Of a stretch of DNA of 64,000 nucleotides, positions 18,175 through 27,641 are shown piece after piece (position 1 is the stretch's first letter; the number at the start of each line of letters is the position of its first letter). Both the position numbers and the translations under genes were made by a program. Location: NCBI GenBank assembly GCA_902168085.1, contig CABHOP010000011.1:1-64000 (forward strand), in the 5' to 3' direction. The DNA comes from an uncultured Bacteroides sp. (GTDB lineage Bacteria > Bacteroidota > Bacteroidia > Chitinophagales > Chitinophagaceae). Under the pieces are notes generated by a model that had not been told where the DNA came from, searched no databases, and was given only the letters and a program-made list of their open reading frames with translations.

Positions 18175-19680
18175 ATGATGCGTTCGGCCATTCGCTTTTT
18201 TATCATAATCATTGTGTTGTGCCTTGGTGCCGGTTGTGCCAATATAGTACCACCGGAAGGTGGCAAGAAAGATACAACACCTCCTAAACTGGTATCGGTA
18301 TCGCCCGCAGATTCTTTATTGAATACAAGAGTCAGTAAGATAGACCTGCGCTTTAATGAATATGTGGAGTTGAACAATGCTTCTGCTGAGGTACAAGTTT
18401 CGCCACTACTGCCTTTTCCCCCTACGGTATCATTAAATGGCAGGCATGTAACGGTGAGTATGCCCGATAGTGTATTGATGGAAAATACCACGTATCGTGT
18501 ATCGATGAATAATGCGATAAAAGACCTGCGCGAAGGCAATCCGTTTCCGCCATATACCTATGTATTCAGTACCAGTAGCTATTTCGATTCATTGCAATTA
18601 GGGGGTATAGTATATGATGCAGCAACCGGTATGCCTGACTCCAGCAGCCTGATACTTGTTTACAGCGCAGCAAAAAGCGATAGCGTGGTGGTACAGGAAA
18701 AGCCATTGTATATAGGCAAGGTAGCTACCGGGGGCCATTTCGACGTAAAAGGATTGCCGGGCAAACGCTTCAGGATATATGCCCTGCACGATGCTAATAA
18801 AAACCTCACGTATGATGGTGGTGAAGAAATGATAGGCTTTATTGATAGTATCGTAGTGCCTACCGATAGCATAGCACAGCTTATCATTTTAAAGGTGTTC
18901 AAAGAAACGATGCCACCTGATTCTGCAAAGAGCGTAACGCAACGTAGCGGGATAAATAAATTGAGAAAGAACCGCGATGCCGATAAGGATGTATGGGGAT
19001 ATGGTGTGGCCATTGATATATCCGACATTAATAAGCGAACAGTAGAAATAATTGAACCTATCAAGATAACCCTTAGCCGTGCGGCAGATACGCTGAACCC
19101 GCAGCGGATATTCTTAAGTTATGATAGTAGCGGAGTAGCGGTAGAGACTGCCTTTACGTTGAAAAAAGATACTGCTAAGCCCGAGTTGCTATTATTAAAC
19201 AGCAACTGGAAAGAAGATATGGTATATACGCTTCGCTTGTTGAAGGGCTTTGCCAAAGATAGTGCCGGTAATGAGCTCATGCCATCGAAGTATATATTCA
19301 GAACAAAGAATGATGATGACTATGGTAAATTGTCTGTAAACATTCCTGTAAAATATAAGTCGCCCGAATATCTGTTTATGGTAAATGGGGATGCTGATAC
19401 GATATATAACCAGCAGATAACAGACACCGTGGTAAGGCTTATACGGATAAAGCCCGGCAATTATCGCTTGCGCATCATTGTAGATAAAAACCGCAATGGT
19501 AAATGGGATACGGGTGACCTGTTTGAAAAACGCCAGCCGGAGAATGTAATACCTTATACGGATGTATTGCAGGTAAAAGCCGGTTGGGATAATACCATAG
19601 ATTTCGAGAAGCTGGAAAAAGGTAAGAAATCAAAAGCAGCGAACTCCCCCGGTAAGCGGGAGCAAACTCCTGAGAAATAG
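18175..19680 (+). CDS. Ig-like (Big_5/SbsA-type) domain lipoprotein
   Basis: Lipoprotein-like VLCLGAGCANIVPPEGGKKDTTPPKLVSVSPADSLLNTRVSKIDLRFNEYVEL; typical Bacteroidota Ig-like domain protein. Confidence 0.8.
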   Translation: MMRSAIRFFIIIIVLCLGAGCANIVPPEGGKKDTTPPKLVSVSPADSLLNTRVSKIDLRFNEYVELNNASAEVQVSPLLPFPPTVSLNGRHVTVSMPDSVLMENTTYRVSMNNAIKDLREGNPFPPYTYVFSTSSYFDSLQLGGIVYDAATGMPDSSSLILVYSAAKSDSVVVQEKPLYIGKVATGGHFDVKGLPGKRFRIYALHDANKNLTYDGGEEMIGFIDSIVVPTDSIAQLIILKVFKETMPPDSAKSVTQRSGINKLRKNRDADKDVWGYGVAIDISDINKRTVEIIEPIKITLSRAADTLNPQRIFLSYDSSGVAVETAFTLKKDTAKPELLLLNSNWKEDMVYTLRLLKGFAKDSAGNELMPSKYIFRTKNDDDYGKLSVNIPVKYKSPEYLFMVNGDADTIYNQQITDTVVRLIRIKPGNYRLRIIVDKNRNGKWDTGDLFEKRQPENVIPYTDVLQVKAGWDNTIDFEKLEKGKKSKAANSPGKREQTPEK

Positions 19681-19717
19681 CCATATATTTAACGCTTTGT
19701 ATATAAACAAAAATAAC

Positions 19718-21736
19718 ATGAAAAAACTGTGGTTCCCACTACTGCTATTGAGCATGCCGGCCCTGGCACAAGAACCCCTGACACCGGAAATGCTATGGAG
19801 TTTGAAGCGGGTAGGTGGTGAAGAACTGACCCCAAGCCGCAAGTCAGTTTATTTTTCAAGCCGTCAATACGATTGGAAAACTGAAAAAAGCAGCACAAAA
19901 AAATACCTGCTGAATATAGCTAAAGGCACTGCCAAAGAATGGACAATGCCGGAAGGCAAGACTATCTTTCAGCGCAGTGCAGATGCATGGTATAGCATGG
20001 ATGATAAAGCCATCTATAGCAGTACAGACAAAGGAAAGAACTGGAGGCAATTTGCATCGCTGGAAGGAGTTGATAATGTGCATGTATCGCCCGATGGTAA
20101 ATATATAGCCTACTCAAAAGACGTGCTGGTACTGCCCATGAATGGTACCGACATTTATAAAGACCTGCCTAAAACAACACTGCAGGCATATACCGACCTG
20201 AACTACAGGCACTGGGATACTTGGGAAGATGGTAAGTTCTCGCACATTTTTATAATGAATGTGACGACTGGTGAGTCTAAAGACATTATGAAGGGCGAGC
20301 CGTATGACGCTCCGCAAAAACCTTTCGGCGGTGGGGAAGACTTTGTATGGGCGCCCGATAGCAAAGGCCTTGTATATGTGTGTAAAAAGAAAGTAGGGAA
20401 GGACTATGCACAAAGCACCAATACCGATATTTACCACTACGATATTAAAACAGGAAATACCACCAACTGGACAGCAGGTATGATGGGCTACGATATGGCC
20501 CCATCATTCAGCCCCGACGGCAAGCGTATTGCTTTTACCAGCATGAGGCGCGATGGCTTTGAAGCTGATAAGACCGATATATATGTGATGGATTATGGCA
20601 AGGCTACGGCAGGAAAGCTAAACCTGACAGCCGGCTGGGATGGCCATGCTGAAGGTTTTATTTGGGATAGCACAGGAAGCACCATTTATTTCAATGCACC
20701 AATAAAAGGTACGCAGCAAGTATTTGAAGTGGAAGTACCCGGCAACCTTATGGTGAAAATGATGCCGGTAGTGCGCCAGCTAACTGATGGCAAGTTTGAT
20801 ATCAATGGCATTGTAGGGCAGTCGGCCAGCGGGCTGGTAGTATCGTGTACGGATATGAATCATGCAGCGGAGCTTTATCTTGTAAATACAGATAACGGCA
20901 ACCTGCGTGCATTGACGCATGAGAATGATGCAGCCTACAGCAACATACAGCTTAGCAATACCGAGCTGCGTACGGTTAAAACCAGTGATGGCAAAAACAT
21001 GGGTGTATGGGTGGTGTATCCGCCAAACTTCGACCCTAATAAAAAATATCCAACATTGCTGTATTGCCAGGGTGGACCGCAGTCTGCATTGTCACAATTC
21101 TACAGCTTCCGCTGGAATTTTCAGTTGATGGCGGCTAATGGATATATAGTAGTAGCGCCCAACCGCCGCGGTATGCCGGGCTGGGGCACCAAATGGAATG
21201 AAGACATCAGTAAAGACTGGGGCGGACAGCCCATGCGTGATTACTTGTCTGCAATAGACGATGTAGCCAAAGAAAGTTATGTAGATAAAAACCGCTTAGG
21301 TTGTGTAGGGGCCAGCTATGGTGGCTACAGCGTATTTATGCTGGCAGGTATGCATGAAAACAGGTTTAAATCGTTTATTGCGCACGATGGCTTGTTCGAC
21401 CTGAAGAGCTGGTATGGCACTACAGAAGAGTTGTGGTTTGCCAACTGGGATATAGGAGGCAATTATTGGAGTAACCCACAACCTGCAAGCTATCAGAAAT
21501 TCAACCCAAGCAACTTTCTGGCTAAATGGAACACGCCTATCATGATTATACAAGGTGGTATCGATTATCGGGTACCTATCGAGCAAGGGTTGGAAGCCTT
21601 CCAGGCTGCACAACTGCGTGGTATCAAAAGCAAACTGCTGTACTTCCCGAATGAGAACCACTGGATATTACATCCGCAAAATGGTATTGCATGGCACAGG
21701 GAGTTTTACAAATGGCTGGATGAAACACTGAAATAA
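19718..21736 (+). CDS. S9 family peptidase (prolyl oligopeptidase/DPP-like)
   Basis: Signal peptide, beta-propeller repeats (WAPDSKGLVYV, SFSPDGKRIAFTS), C-terminal hydrolase LGCVGASYGGYSVFMLAG and IIQGGIDYRVPIEQGLEAF...NENHWI. Confidence 0.93.
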   Translation: MKKLWFPLLLLSMPALAQEPLTPEMLWSLKRVGGEELTPSRKSVYFSSRQYDWKTEKSSTKKYLLNIAKGTAKEWTMPEGKTIFQRSADAWYSMDDKAIYSSTDKGKNWRQFASLEGVDNVHVSPDGKYIAYSKDVLVLPMNGTDIYKDLPKTTLQAYTDLNYRHWDTWEDGKFSHIFIMNVTTGESKDIMKGEPYDAPQKPFGGGEDFVWAPDSKGLVYVCKKKVGKDYAQSTNTDIYHYDIKTGNTTNWTAGMMGYDMAPSFSPDGKRIAFTSMRRDGFEADKTDIYVMDYGKATAGKLNLTAGWDGHAEGFIWDSTGSTIYFNAPIKGTQQVFEVEVPGNLMVKMMPVVRQLTDGKFDINGIVGQSASGLVVSCTDMNHAAELYLVNTDNGNLRALTHENDAAYSNIQLSNTELRTVKTSDGKNMGVWVVYPPNFDPNKKYPTLLYCQGGPQSALSQFYSFRWNFQLMAANGYIVVAPNRRGMPGWGTKWNEDISKDWGGQPMRDYLSAIDDVAKESYVDKNRLGCVGASYGGYSVFMLAGMHENRFKSFIAHDGLFDLKSWYGTTEELWFANWDIGGNYWSNPQPASYQKFNPSNFLAKWNTPIMIIQGGIDYRVPIEQGLEAFQAAQLRGIKSKLLYFPNENHWILHPQNGIAWHREFYKWLDETLK

Positions 21737-21755
21737 GGTATACACTGAAATATTG

Positions 21756-21785
21756 CGCCGCAACAATAACTGTTGCGGCGTTTTT
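21756..21785 (+). terminator. Terminator after S9 peptidase
   Basis: CGCCGCAACA-ATAAC-TGTTGCGGCG then TTTTT. Confidence 0.85.
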
Positions 21786-21833
21786 GTTTACAGGATAAGG
21801 ATAACTCTGCGTTTTTTACTAATATCGCCCTGC

Positions 21834-22565
21834 ATGTGGGCAAAGCTGAAAAAAAAATGGAAACGTAAGCTGCTGGCAAAATTGCTGGCAGGTAACAATG
21901 TGGAGTGTAATGTGTGCAACCATAGATACGCCAGTTTCTTTCCTTACCTGAACCGTGCCAATGCACAGTGCCCCAACTGCGGCAGCCTGGAACGTACACG
22001 GCTTATTTATCGCTTTATTACGGAACTGGAACTATTAAGGCCCGGTAGTAAAATGCTGCATATAGCACCGGAGGCTGCACTGTTTCACAAGTTCAAAGCA
22101 ATGTTGGGTGATGGCTACCTGCCTGCAGATAAGTTTGAAGAAGGCTATACGTACCCAAATGATACCCTTAATATGGATATTACAGCCATAGAACTGCCCG
22201 ATAATAGCATGGATATGGTAATGGCCATACATGTGCTGGAGCATGTGCCGGATGATGCCAAAGCCTTGCGCGAGGTATATCGTGTATTAAAGCCGGGTGG
22301 GGTAGCTATATTGCAAGTGCCGTATGAGGCTGATAGAAAAACGACGTATGAAGATGCCACTATTGTGAACCCTGAAGCACGCAGGCAGCATTTCGGGCAG
22401 AGCGACCATGTGCGTATTTACGGCAGTGATTATATAGAACGTTTTGTGCAGCCGGGTTTCATTATTGAGCATGCGGATTATGCGGCGCGCATTGATAAAG
22501 CTACGCGGGAACGGTATGTTTTTAAAGACGAAGAGATATTTTTGCTAAGGAAACCTTTGCAATAA
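21834..22565 (+). CDS. Class I SAM-dependent methyltransferase with N-terminal zinc-ribbon-like motif
   Basis: CNVCNHRY...CPNCGSLERTRL; MDMVMAIHVLEHVPDDAKALREVYRVLKPGGVAILQVP. Start set at MWAKLKKK after the terminator. Confidence 0.85.
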   Translation: MWAKLKKKWKRKLLAKLLAGNNVECNVCNHRYASFFPYLNRANAQCPNCGSLERTRLIYRFITELELLRPGSKMLHIAPEAALFHKFKAMLGDGYLPADKFEEGYTYPNDTLNMDITAIELPDNSMDMVMAIHVLEHVPDDAKALREVYRVLKPGGVAILQVPYEADRKTTYEDATIVNPEARRQHFGQSDHVRIYGSDYIERFVQPGFIIEHADYAARIDKATRERYVFKDEEIFLLRKPLQ

Positions 22566-22582
22566 ACTAAATAAGAAAGCAA

Positions 22583-22993
22583 ATGAATTACTGGTTGGTA
22601 AAATCGGAACCATTTAAATATAGCTGGGATCAATTTGTAAAAGATGGCAAAACCCACTGGGACGGTGTACGCAACTATGCTGCACGCAACAACCTGAAGG
22701 AAATGGCGAAGGGCGACCATGTATTGTTTTATCACAGCAATGAAGGACTGGCGATAGTAGGCATTGCAGAAGTAGTGAAAACGGCCTATCAAGACCCGAC
22801 AACTGATGACCCGAATTGGGTAGTAGTTGACCTGAAGCCACTGAAAGCTATTCCCAATCCCGTAACGCTGGCTGATATAAAAGCTACGCCTGAACTGAAA
22901 GGTATGGACCTGGTACGCTTGGGCCGACTGAGTGTAGGCACTGTAAAACCTGAGGAGTATAAGCGTATATTGAAAATGGGAGGAGTGAAATAA
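22583..22993 (+). CDS. EVE domain-containing protein
   Basis: MNYWLVKSEPFKYSWDQF...WDGVRNYAARNNLKEMAKGDHVLFYHSN. Confidence 0.92.
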   Translation: MNYWLVKSEPFKYSWDQFVKDGKTHWDGVRNYAARNNLKEMAKGDHVLFYHSNEGLAIVGIAEVVKTAYQDPTTDDPNWVVVDLKPLKAIPNPVTLADIKATPELKGMDLVRLGRLSVGTVKPEEYKRILKMGGVK

Positions 22994-22995
22994 TT

Positions 22996-23589
22996 ATGCT
23001 TAGTCGTATAGGTTTTGCTGTATTAGCTTTGTTTTTTTGCAATATTCAGCTGGTTTTTTCTCAAAAGCCAACCAAACTTCGTCATGTAAGAATTAGGGAC
23101 CAAAGAAATGAATATGGACGTACCATCATGTATGGTTCCTATGTGCCTATGCGTGGTATTAACAGCGGTGCCAAGCTAATAGGTGTTTACAATATCGATA
23201 GTAATAAACATTACTATTTTAATATTGCATTAGGTGGAAAAGAAGGTAGCTTTTTCAGATGGTATACACCACCTGGCAGGTATATTATATTGAAGCATTA
23301 TTGGGCACAAGAGCGATTTGAAGGTGGCCTGGGCCATGCCGATGATGTTTTCAAATGGGGTAGAATGGCAAATAGTTCCGGTTTGAACCGCAACCCTGTT
23401 GATGGCATAGAAGAACGATTTACATTTTATATAGCCCCTGATACAGTAACCTATGTAGGAGCTTGGCACTTTGAAAACTTACAAGTATCCTTTGCCAATG
23501 AAAAGATTATGCAGGATTCTACAGAGCTTTATAAGACAGTGAGAAAAAAACTGGATATTACTAATAGCCTTATAAATATACCAAAATAA
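22996..23589 (+). CDS. Hypothetical secreted protein
   Basis: Signal-peptide-like N-terminus LALFFCNIQLVFSQKPTK; no family recognised. Confidence 0.55.
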   Translation: MLSRIGFAVLALFFCNIQLVFSQKPTKLRHVRIRDQRNEYGRTIMYGSYVPMRGINSGAKLIGVYNIDSNKHYYFNIALGGKEGSFFRWYTPPGRYIILKHYWAQERFEGGLGHADDVFKWGRMANSSGLNRNPVDGIEERFTFYIAPDTVTYVGAWHFENLQVSFANEKIMQDSTELYKTVRKKLDITNSLINIPK

Positions 23590-24489
23590 TCAGGCCTGTA
23601 TTCTTTCCCGCTGCCACTCATCATACATCGCCTTCGATGTATTTCTACTGCCATCGTGGCTCCAGCCGGGTGTCTTAAATATGTAGCCCAGTTTGTCTTT
23701 GAATGAGATAGGCTGTTTCAGGTCTTCACCAATATTCTTCCATTCGTGGAAGATAATATGCGTAGGGTGGTGCTGGCGTTCTATTGGAGATGTGAGCCCG
23801 TAACGTGGCGGTTCATCGTCCAGTTCTTCGGCAAAGGTGCCAAACATCCTGTCCCATATTATCAATGCCATACCCATGTTTTTATCCAGGTAAGGGGCAT
23901 TGCTGGCGTGATGCACGCGATGGTGTGATGGGGTAACAAAAATGTATTCTATCCAGCGCGGAAGTTTTTTTATAGCCTGTGTATGCACCAATATGCCATA
24001 GGTTTGTGTGATGGCATACATAAACAGGATGTCTATAGGTTGGAAACCTAACAGTGCCAATGGTATGAAGTACATATACCTGTAAAAAGGCATAAAGACA
24101 GAAGAGCGGAAACCTGTGGTCAAATTATATTCCTCGCTGCTATGATGGGTTACGTGTACTGCCCAAAACAAGCGGCAGCTATGGTCCACATAATGTTCCA
24201 CCCAGAACAGCAAATCTTCGCACAGGAATAACAGCACCCAATAAGCTATCGGGTTCCACTGTATATCCAGCTTGTACTGAAAGAAAAATATAAGCACTGC
24301 CAATGCAAACCCACGCAGCAGCAGGTCTATGCCGGCATTTACCAGGTTCAGGTATATATTCATAGCTGTTTCCTTCCAGCTATAGTATTTACGATGGCGA
24401 TAATTGCTCAGTATTATCTCCAGCGGTATCAGTATCGCATAGATGGGGATGGAAAACAGTAGTAGTATTTGTTGCTGCAGCTCAGTCAT
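23590..24489 (-). CDS. Sterol desaturase/fatty acid hydroxylase superfamily protein
   Basis: His clusters: HYVDHSCRLFWAVHVTHHSSEEYN and THHRVHH-like PSHHRVHHASN; multiple TM helices. Confidence 0.9.
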   Translation of the reverse strand: MTELQQQILLLFSIPIYAILIPLEIILSNYRHRKYYSWKETAMNIYLNLVNAGIDLLLRGFALAVLIFFFQYKLDIQWNPIAYWVLLFLCEDLLFWVEHYVDHSCRLFWAVHVTHHSSEEYNLTTGFRSSVFMPFYRYMYFIPLALLGFQPIDILFMYAITQTYGILVHTQAIKKLPRWIEYIFVTPSHHRVHHASNAPYLDKNMGMALIIWDRMFGTFAEELDDEPPRYGLTSPIERQHHPTHIIFHEWKNIGEDLKQPISFKDKLGYIFKTPGWSHDGSRNTSKAMYDEWQRERIQA

Positions 24490-24506
24490 TGCACAGTATA
24501 TATTAA

Positions 24507-24530
24507 CAAAGCCCGTATAACCGGGCTTTG
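24507..24530 (-). terminator. Hairpin downstream of frr
   Basis: CAAAGCCCG-TATAAC-CGGGCTTTG. Confidence 0.6.
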
Positions 24531-24533
24531 CAT

Positions 24534-25097
24534 TTATATAGTCATTATTTCTTTGTCTTTGTCTTTGCAGTGCTGGTCTACAATGGCAATGTATTTATCG
24601 GTAACGCCTTGTACACGTGTTTCTGCATCCTTGGCGGCATCTTCACTCAGGCCGTTTTTCTGTTCTTTCTTTATTTGTTCTATCGCATCGCGGCGCAGGT
24701 TGCGCACAGATACTTTGGCTTGTTCGCCTTCATTGTTCACACGTTTCACCAGTTCTTTACGGCGCTCTTCAGTAAGCGGCGGCAAAAACAGGCGGATGAT
24801 ATTGCCGTCATTCTGCGGGTTCAATCCAATGTTGGATGCGATAATAGCTTTTTCTATGGGGCCCAGCATGTTTTTTTCCCATGGTTGAATAGAAAGTGTA
24901 CGGGCATCAGGCGTAGTAATATTGGCAACTTGTGAAAGTGCGGTAGATGCACCATAATAATCTACAAAAACGCCATCTAATATCTGGGGGTTGGCTTTGC
25001 CGGCACGTATCCTGCCCAGTTCCGTTTCCAGGTGATTGATAGCTTTTTTCATCTGGCTGGTGGCCTCATCTATTATCATGTCTAATACCTCGCTCAT
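24534..25097 (-). CDS. frr: Ribosome recycling factor
   Basis: HLETELGRIRAGKANPQILDGVFVDYYGASTALSQVANITTPDARTLSIQPW. Confidence 0.97.
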   Translation of the reverse strand: MSEVLDMIIDEATSQMKKAINHLETELGRIRAGKANPQILDGVFVDYYGASTALSQVANITTPDARTLSIQPWEKNMLGPIEKAIIASNIGLNPQNDGNIIRLFLPPLTEERRKELVKRVNNEGEQAKVSVRNLRRDAIEQIKKEQKNGLSEDAAKDAETRVQGVTDKYIAIVDQHCKDKDKEIMTI

Positions 25098-25120
25098 GCT
25101 GTGTTTTATTTTTGGGTAGG

Positions 25121-25128
25121 CAAATGTA
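25121..25128 (-). promoter_or_regulatory. Candidate -7 element TACATTTG upstream of frr
   Basis: Exact TAnnTTTG on the minus strand 23 nt before the frr start. Confidence 0.4.
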
Positions 25129-25260
25129 AAAAAGTTCCGTTACATACTTTATACCGATACTTTTCTATATATTTATTTCAGGTATAAATACTTTAACTTT
25201 CCTTATTTGGATAGCCTTTTATACATCGGTAAATTTGTATAAAATATAGGAATAATATAG

Positions 25261-25605
25261 ATGGAAACAATAGCAAAAAGTCCCGTTAGCCTGACACAAG
25301 ATGCTGTGAATGAAGTAAAAAGGCTGATGGCAGAACCGGGTTTTGAAGGTGGGCAATACTTGCGTATAGGTGTAAAGGGGGGCGGTTGCTCGGGCCTTAG
25401 CTATATGCTGGGTTTCGACAGGCAGGAAGAGGACGATGAGATGTTTGACATGGAAGGCATATCTGTAGTGATGAAAAAAGCGCACGGTATATACCTGATG
25501 GGTATGCAGGTAGATTTTCAGGATGGATTGAATGCACGTGGTTTTGTGTTCAATAACCCCAATGCCAGCAGCACATGTGGCTGTGGCACGTCTTTCGCAG
25601 TTTAA
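25261..25605 (+). CDS. Iron-sulfur cluster assembly accessory protein (IscA/ErpA-like)
   Basis: LRIGVKGGGCSGLSYMLGFD...VDFQDGLNARGFVFNNPNASSTCGCGTSF. Confidence 0.92.
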   Translation: METIAKSPVSLTQDAVNEVKRLMAEPGFEGGQYLRIGVKGGGCSGLSYMLGFDRQEEDDEMFDMEGISVVMKKAHGIYLMGMQVDFQDGLNARGFVFNNPNASSTCGCGTSFAV

Positions 25606-25618
25606 AAGGTGTAACATA

Positions 25619-26251
25619 TTGTATAAGAGCATTTTCATATCATTGGTATTGTGCGCAGCCGGTTTACAGGTGCAGGCACAGAAAGCTGCTACCGAAGAAA
25701 TCAATAAGGTGGATGGAAAAGGTGCGCGCCATGGTAAATGGTTACTCAACCAACCTGGACGTATGGGCGAAGCCGCTTTTTCAGAATTCGGTACTTATGA
25801 CCACGGTACTAAAATGGGGCAGTGGTATAAGCTGGATAATGAGGGAGACCTGATGGCTATTGAAACCTTTAAGAGTAATGTGCTGGATGGTGAGGTGAAA
25901 TACTATGATAAAGGAAAACTGACTACAATAGGCTATTATTTAAGCCTTAACCCGGCGAATGATTTTGATACGTTTTACGTAATTGACCCCATAACAGATG
26001 TAGAGGTAAGGCGCATTATACCTACCGATAAGCGCACCATCAGGCATGGTACCTGGCGTTTCTATGATACGGAAAATGGGCGCCTGGTTCGAGAAGAGGA
26101 TTACCAGGCCGATGAACTGGTATTTCATAAAGATTATGAAATGTCGAAGGCAGACAGCCTATACTACGCTAAACGGCAAACTAAACTGCCGCATGCTAAG
26201 AAGAAAGTGTACACACCTCCAGCTGCGAAACAAACCAGTTACACAAACTAA
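25619..26251 (+). CDS. Secreted MORN/YwqK-like repeat protein, probable TTG start
   Basis: LYKSIFISLVLCAAGLQVQAQ signal peptide begins at a TTG; GARHGKWLLN, GTKMGQWYKLDNEGDL, RHGTWRFYDTENGRLVREE repeats. Confidence 0.7.
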   Translation: MYKSIFISLVLCAAGLQVQAQKAATEEINKVDGKGARHGKWLLNQPGRMGEAAFSEFGTYDHGTKMGQWYKLDNEGDLMAIETFKSNVLDGEVKYYDKGKLTTIGYYLSLNPANDFDTFYVIDPITDVEVRRIIPTDKRTIRHGTWRFYDTENGRLVREEDYQADELVFHKDYEMSKADSLYYAKRQTKLPHAKKKVYTPPAAKQTSYTN

Positions 26252-26258
26252 ATAAGAA

Positions 26259-26282
26259 AGCCCATCTGTGAGGATGGGCTCT
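26259..26282 (+). terminator. Weak terminator-like hairpin
   Basis: AGCCCATC-TGTGAG-GATGGGCT; no good T-tract. Confidence 0.35.
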
Positions 26283-26303
26283 ATACTGCAATTAACCGTA
26301 TGG

Positions 26304-27443
26304 TTATTGGCTGTTCTTATTTTTATTGTTGGCAGATGTCCTGCTTTCCGATGTGTTGTCAGTGCCGGATGACGAATTATTCCTGTCGTTCCAGCTATTG
26401 TTGTTGTTTTGCACACGCAGGTGGTTTTCTACATTCATAACACCCGATATCGACTCCGCAATGCTTTCTGCGCGGCGTTTAGCCTCACGGCTTTCTACAT
26501 TGCCTTTCAATATTACTTCGCAATTGCTTACACTTACTTCTATATCAGAAGCATCCAGTTGTGAATCATCAGCCAAGCGATCGCTGATATCTTCTTTTAT
26601 TCTTTCATCAGAACGTTTGTAGCCCTTAGGGCCTTTACCTGAATGTTGGCCCCGGCTACTTGTTTGCTGGTTCCAGCCACTGTTGCGCGATGTGTTCCAA
26701 TCGCTGTTGTTGCCGCCCCAGTTCCCTTGATTGGTAGATTGGCCTAATGAGCCTCCATTTGCGCCTTGTCCCCAGCTACCTTGATTCCCATAGTTACCTT
26801 GGTTACCATATTGGCTGCCGTAATTGGAACCACCTGCGTTATAGTCATTGCCATAGCGCGTGCTGCCATAGCCACCGCTGCTCGGGTTGCTGTTCATGCT
26901 TTGCCAGTTATTATCATAATTGTGCTGGCCATAGCCTTGATTTCCATAAGTGTGCGCATAATTGCTTTGGTTGTAACCGCTATCATTATACCCCTGGCCG
27001 TACTGATTGCCATACAGTTGCCTGTATTGATTATCAGGGTTGAAATTCTGGCTGCCTGAATTTGAATAATTACTACCAAACGGGCTGGTATATTGCGAAT
27101 CATTTCGTGGGTTGCCATAGCTGCTTTCACCACTGTATGGCTGGCTTTGCCATTGCGATTGCTGATTCTGCCTTTGGTTATTATAGCCACCTTGCCAATC
27201 TTCGCGATAACCCCCGCGTCCACGGTTCTGGTTTTGCCAATCGCTATAGCCCTGATCTTGTTGAGGGCGGTTGTAGCGGGTACCTTCATTATCCCATTGA
27301 TTATAATCAGAAGAAGCAGCGTTCATATAATCTTCATTGTTCCTGGTTGATGAGGAGCGATAATCGTTAGGATTTGAATAGTCATTTCCTTGCAGCGCAT
27401 TATCAGCAGTTTCCCTGTACTGAGAGCGTGAGTTTGTTGCCAT
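26304..27443 (-). CDS. BON domain protein with long N/Q/G/S/Y-rich N-terminal region
   Basis: C-terminal BON-like RIKEDISDRLADDSQLDASDIEVSVSNCEVILKGNVESREAKRRAESIAESISGVMNVENHLRV; preceding ~250 aa are low complexity. Confidence 0.8.
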   Translation of the reverse strand: MATNSRSQYRETADNALQGNDYSNPNDYRSSSTRNNEDYMNAASSDYNQWDNEGTRYNRPQQDQGYSDWQNQNRGRGGYREDWQGGYNNQRQNQQSQWQSQPYSGESSYGNPRNDSQYTSPFGSNYSNSGSQNFNPDNQYRQLYGNQYGQGYNDSGYNQSNYAHTYGNQGYGQHNYDNNWQSMNSNPSSGGYGSTRYGNDYNAGGSNYGSQYGNQGNYGNQGSWGQGANGGSLGQSTNQGNWGGNNSDWNTSRNSGWNQQTSSRGQHSGKGPKGYKRSDERIKEDISDRLADDSQLDASDIEVSVSNCEVILKGNVESREAKRRAESIAESISGVMNVENHLRVQNNNNSWNDRNNSSSGTDNTSESRTSANNKNKNSQ

Positions 27444-27641
27444 AACTAGTGATTTTTTAAAGTTTATGATTTACTCTTTCTGTACTAAAAACTATGCCTG
27501 CACGTATATACCCATTGCATGTAGAACAATGTACACAAGCTGAAAAGCCTTGGTTGTAGATGTGTCTGTAACGATTTTAGATAACAACTATGTGTGGCTG
27601 GTATTAGATTTATAACGCAGCGTTTCAATAGTCGCGCATAT

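Noticed and set aside
22583-22993. EVE-domain gene as part of a defence island
   Set aside because: Neighbours are a methyltransferase, an orphan secreted protein and a sterol desaturase; no restriction or nuclease genes.
26894-27289. Overlapping frames across the BON-domain gene, both strands
   Set aside because: Biased composition keeps several frames open; only the BON frame has a recognisable domain.
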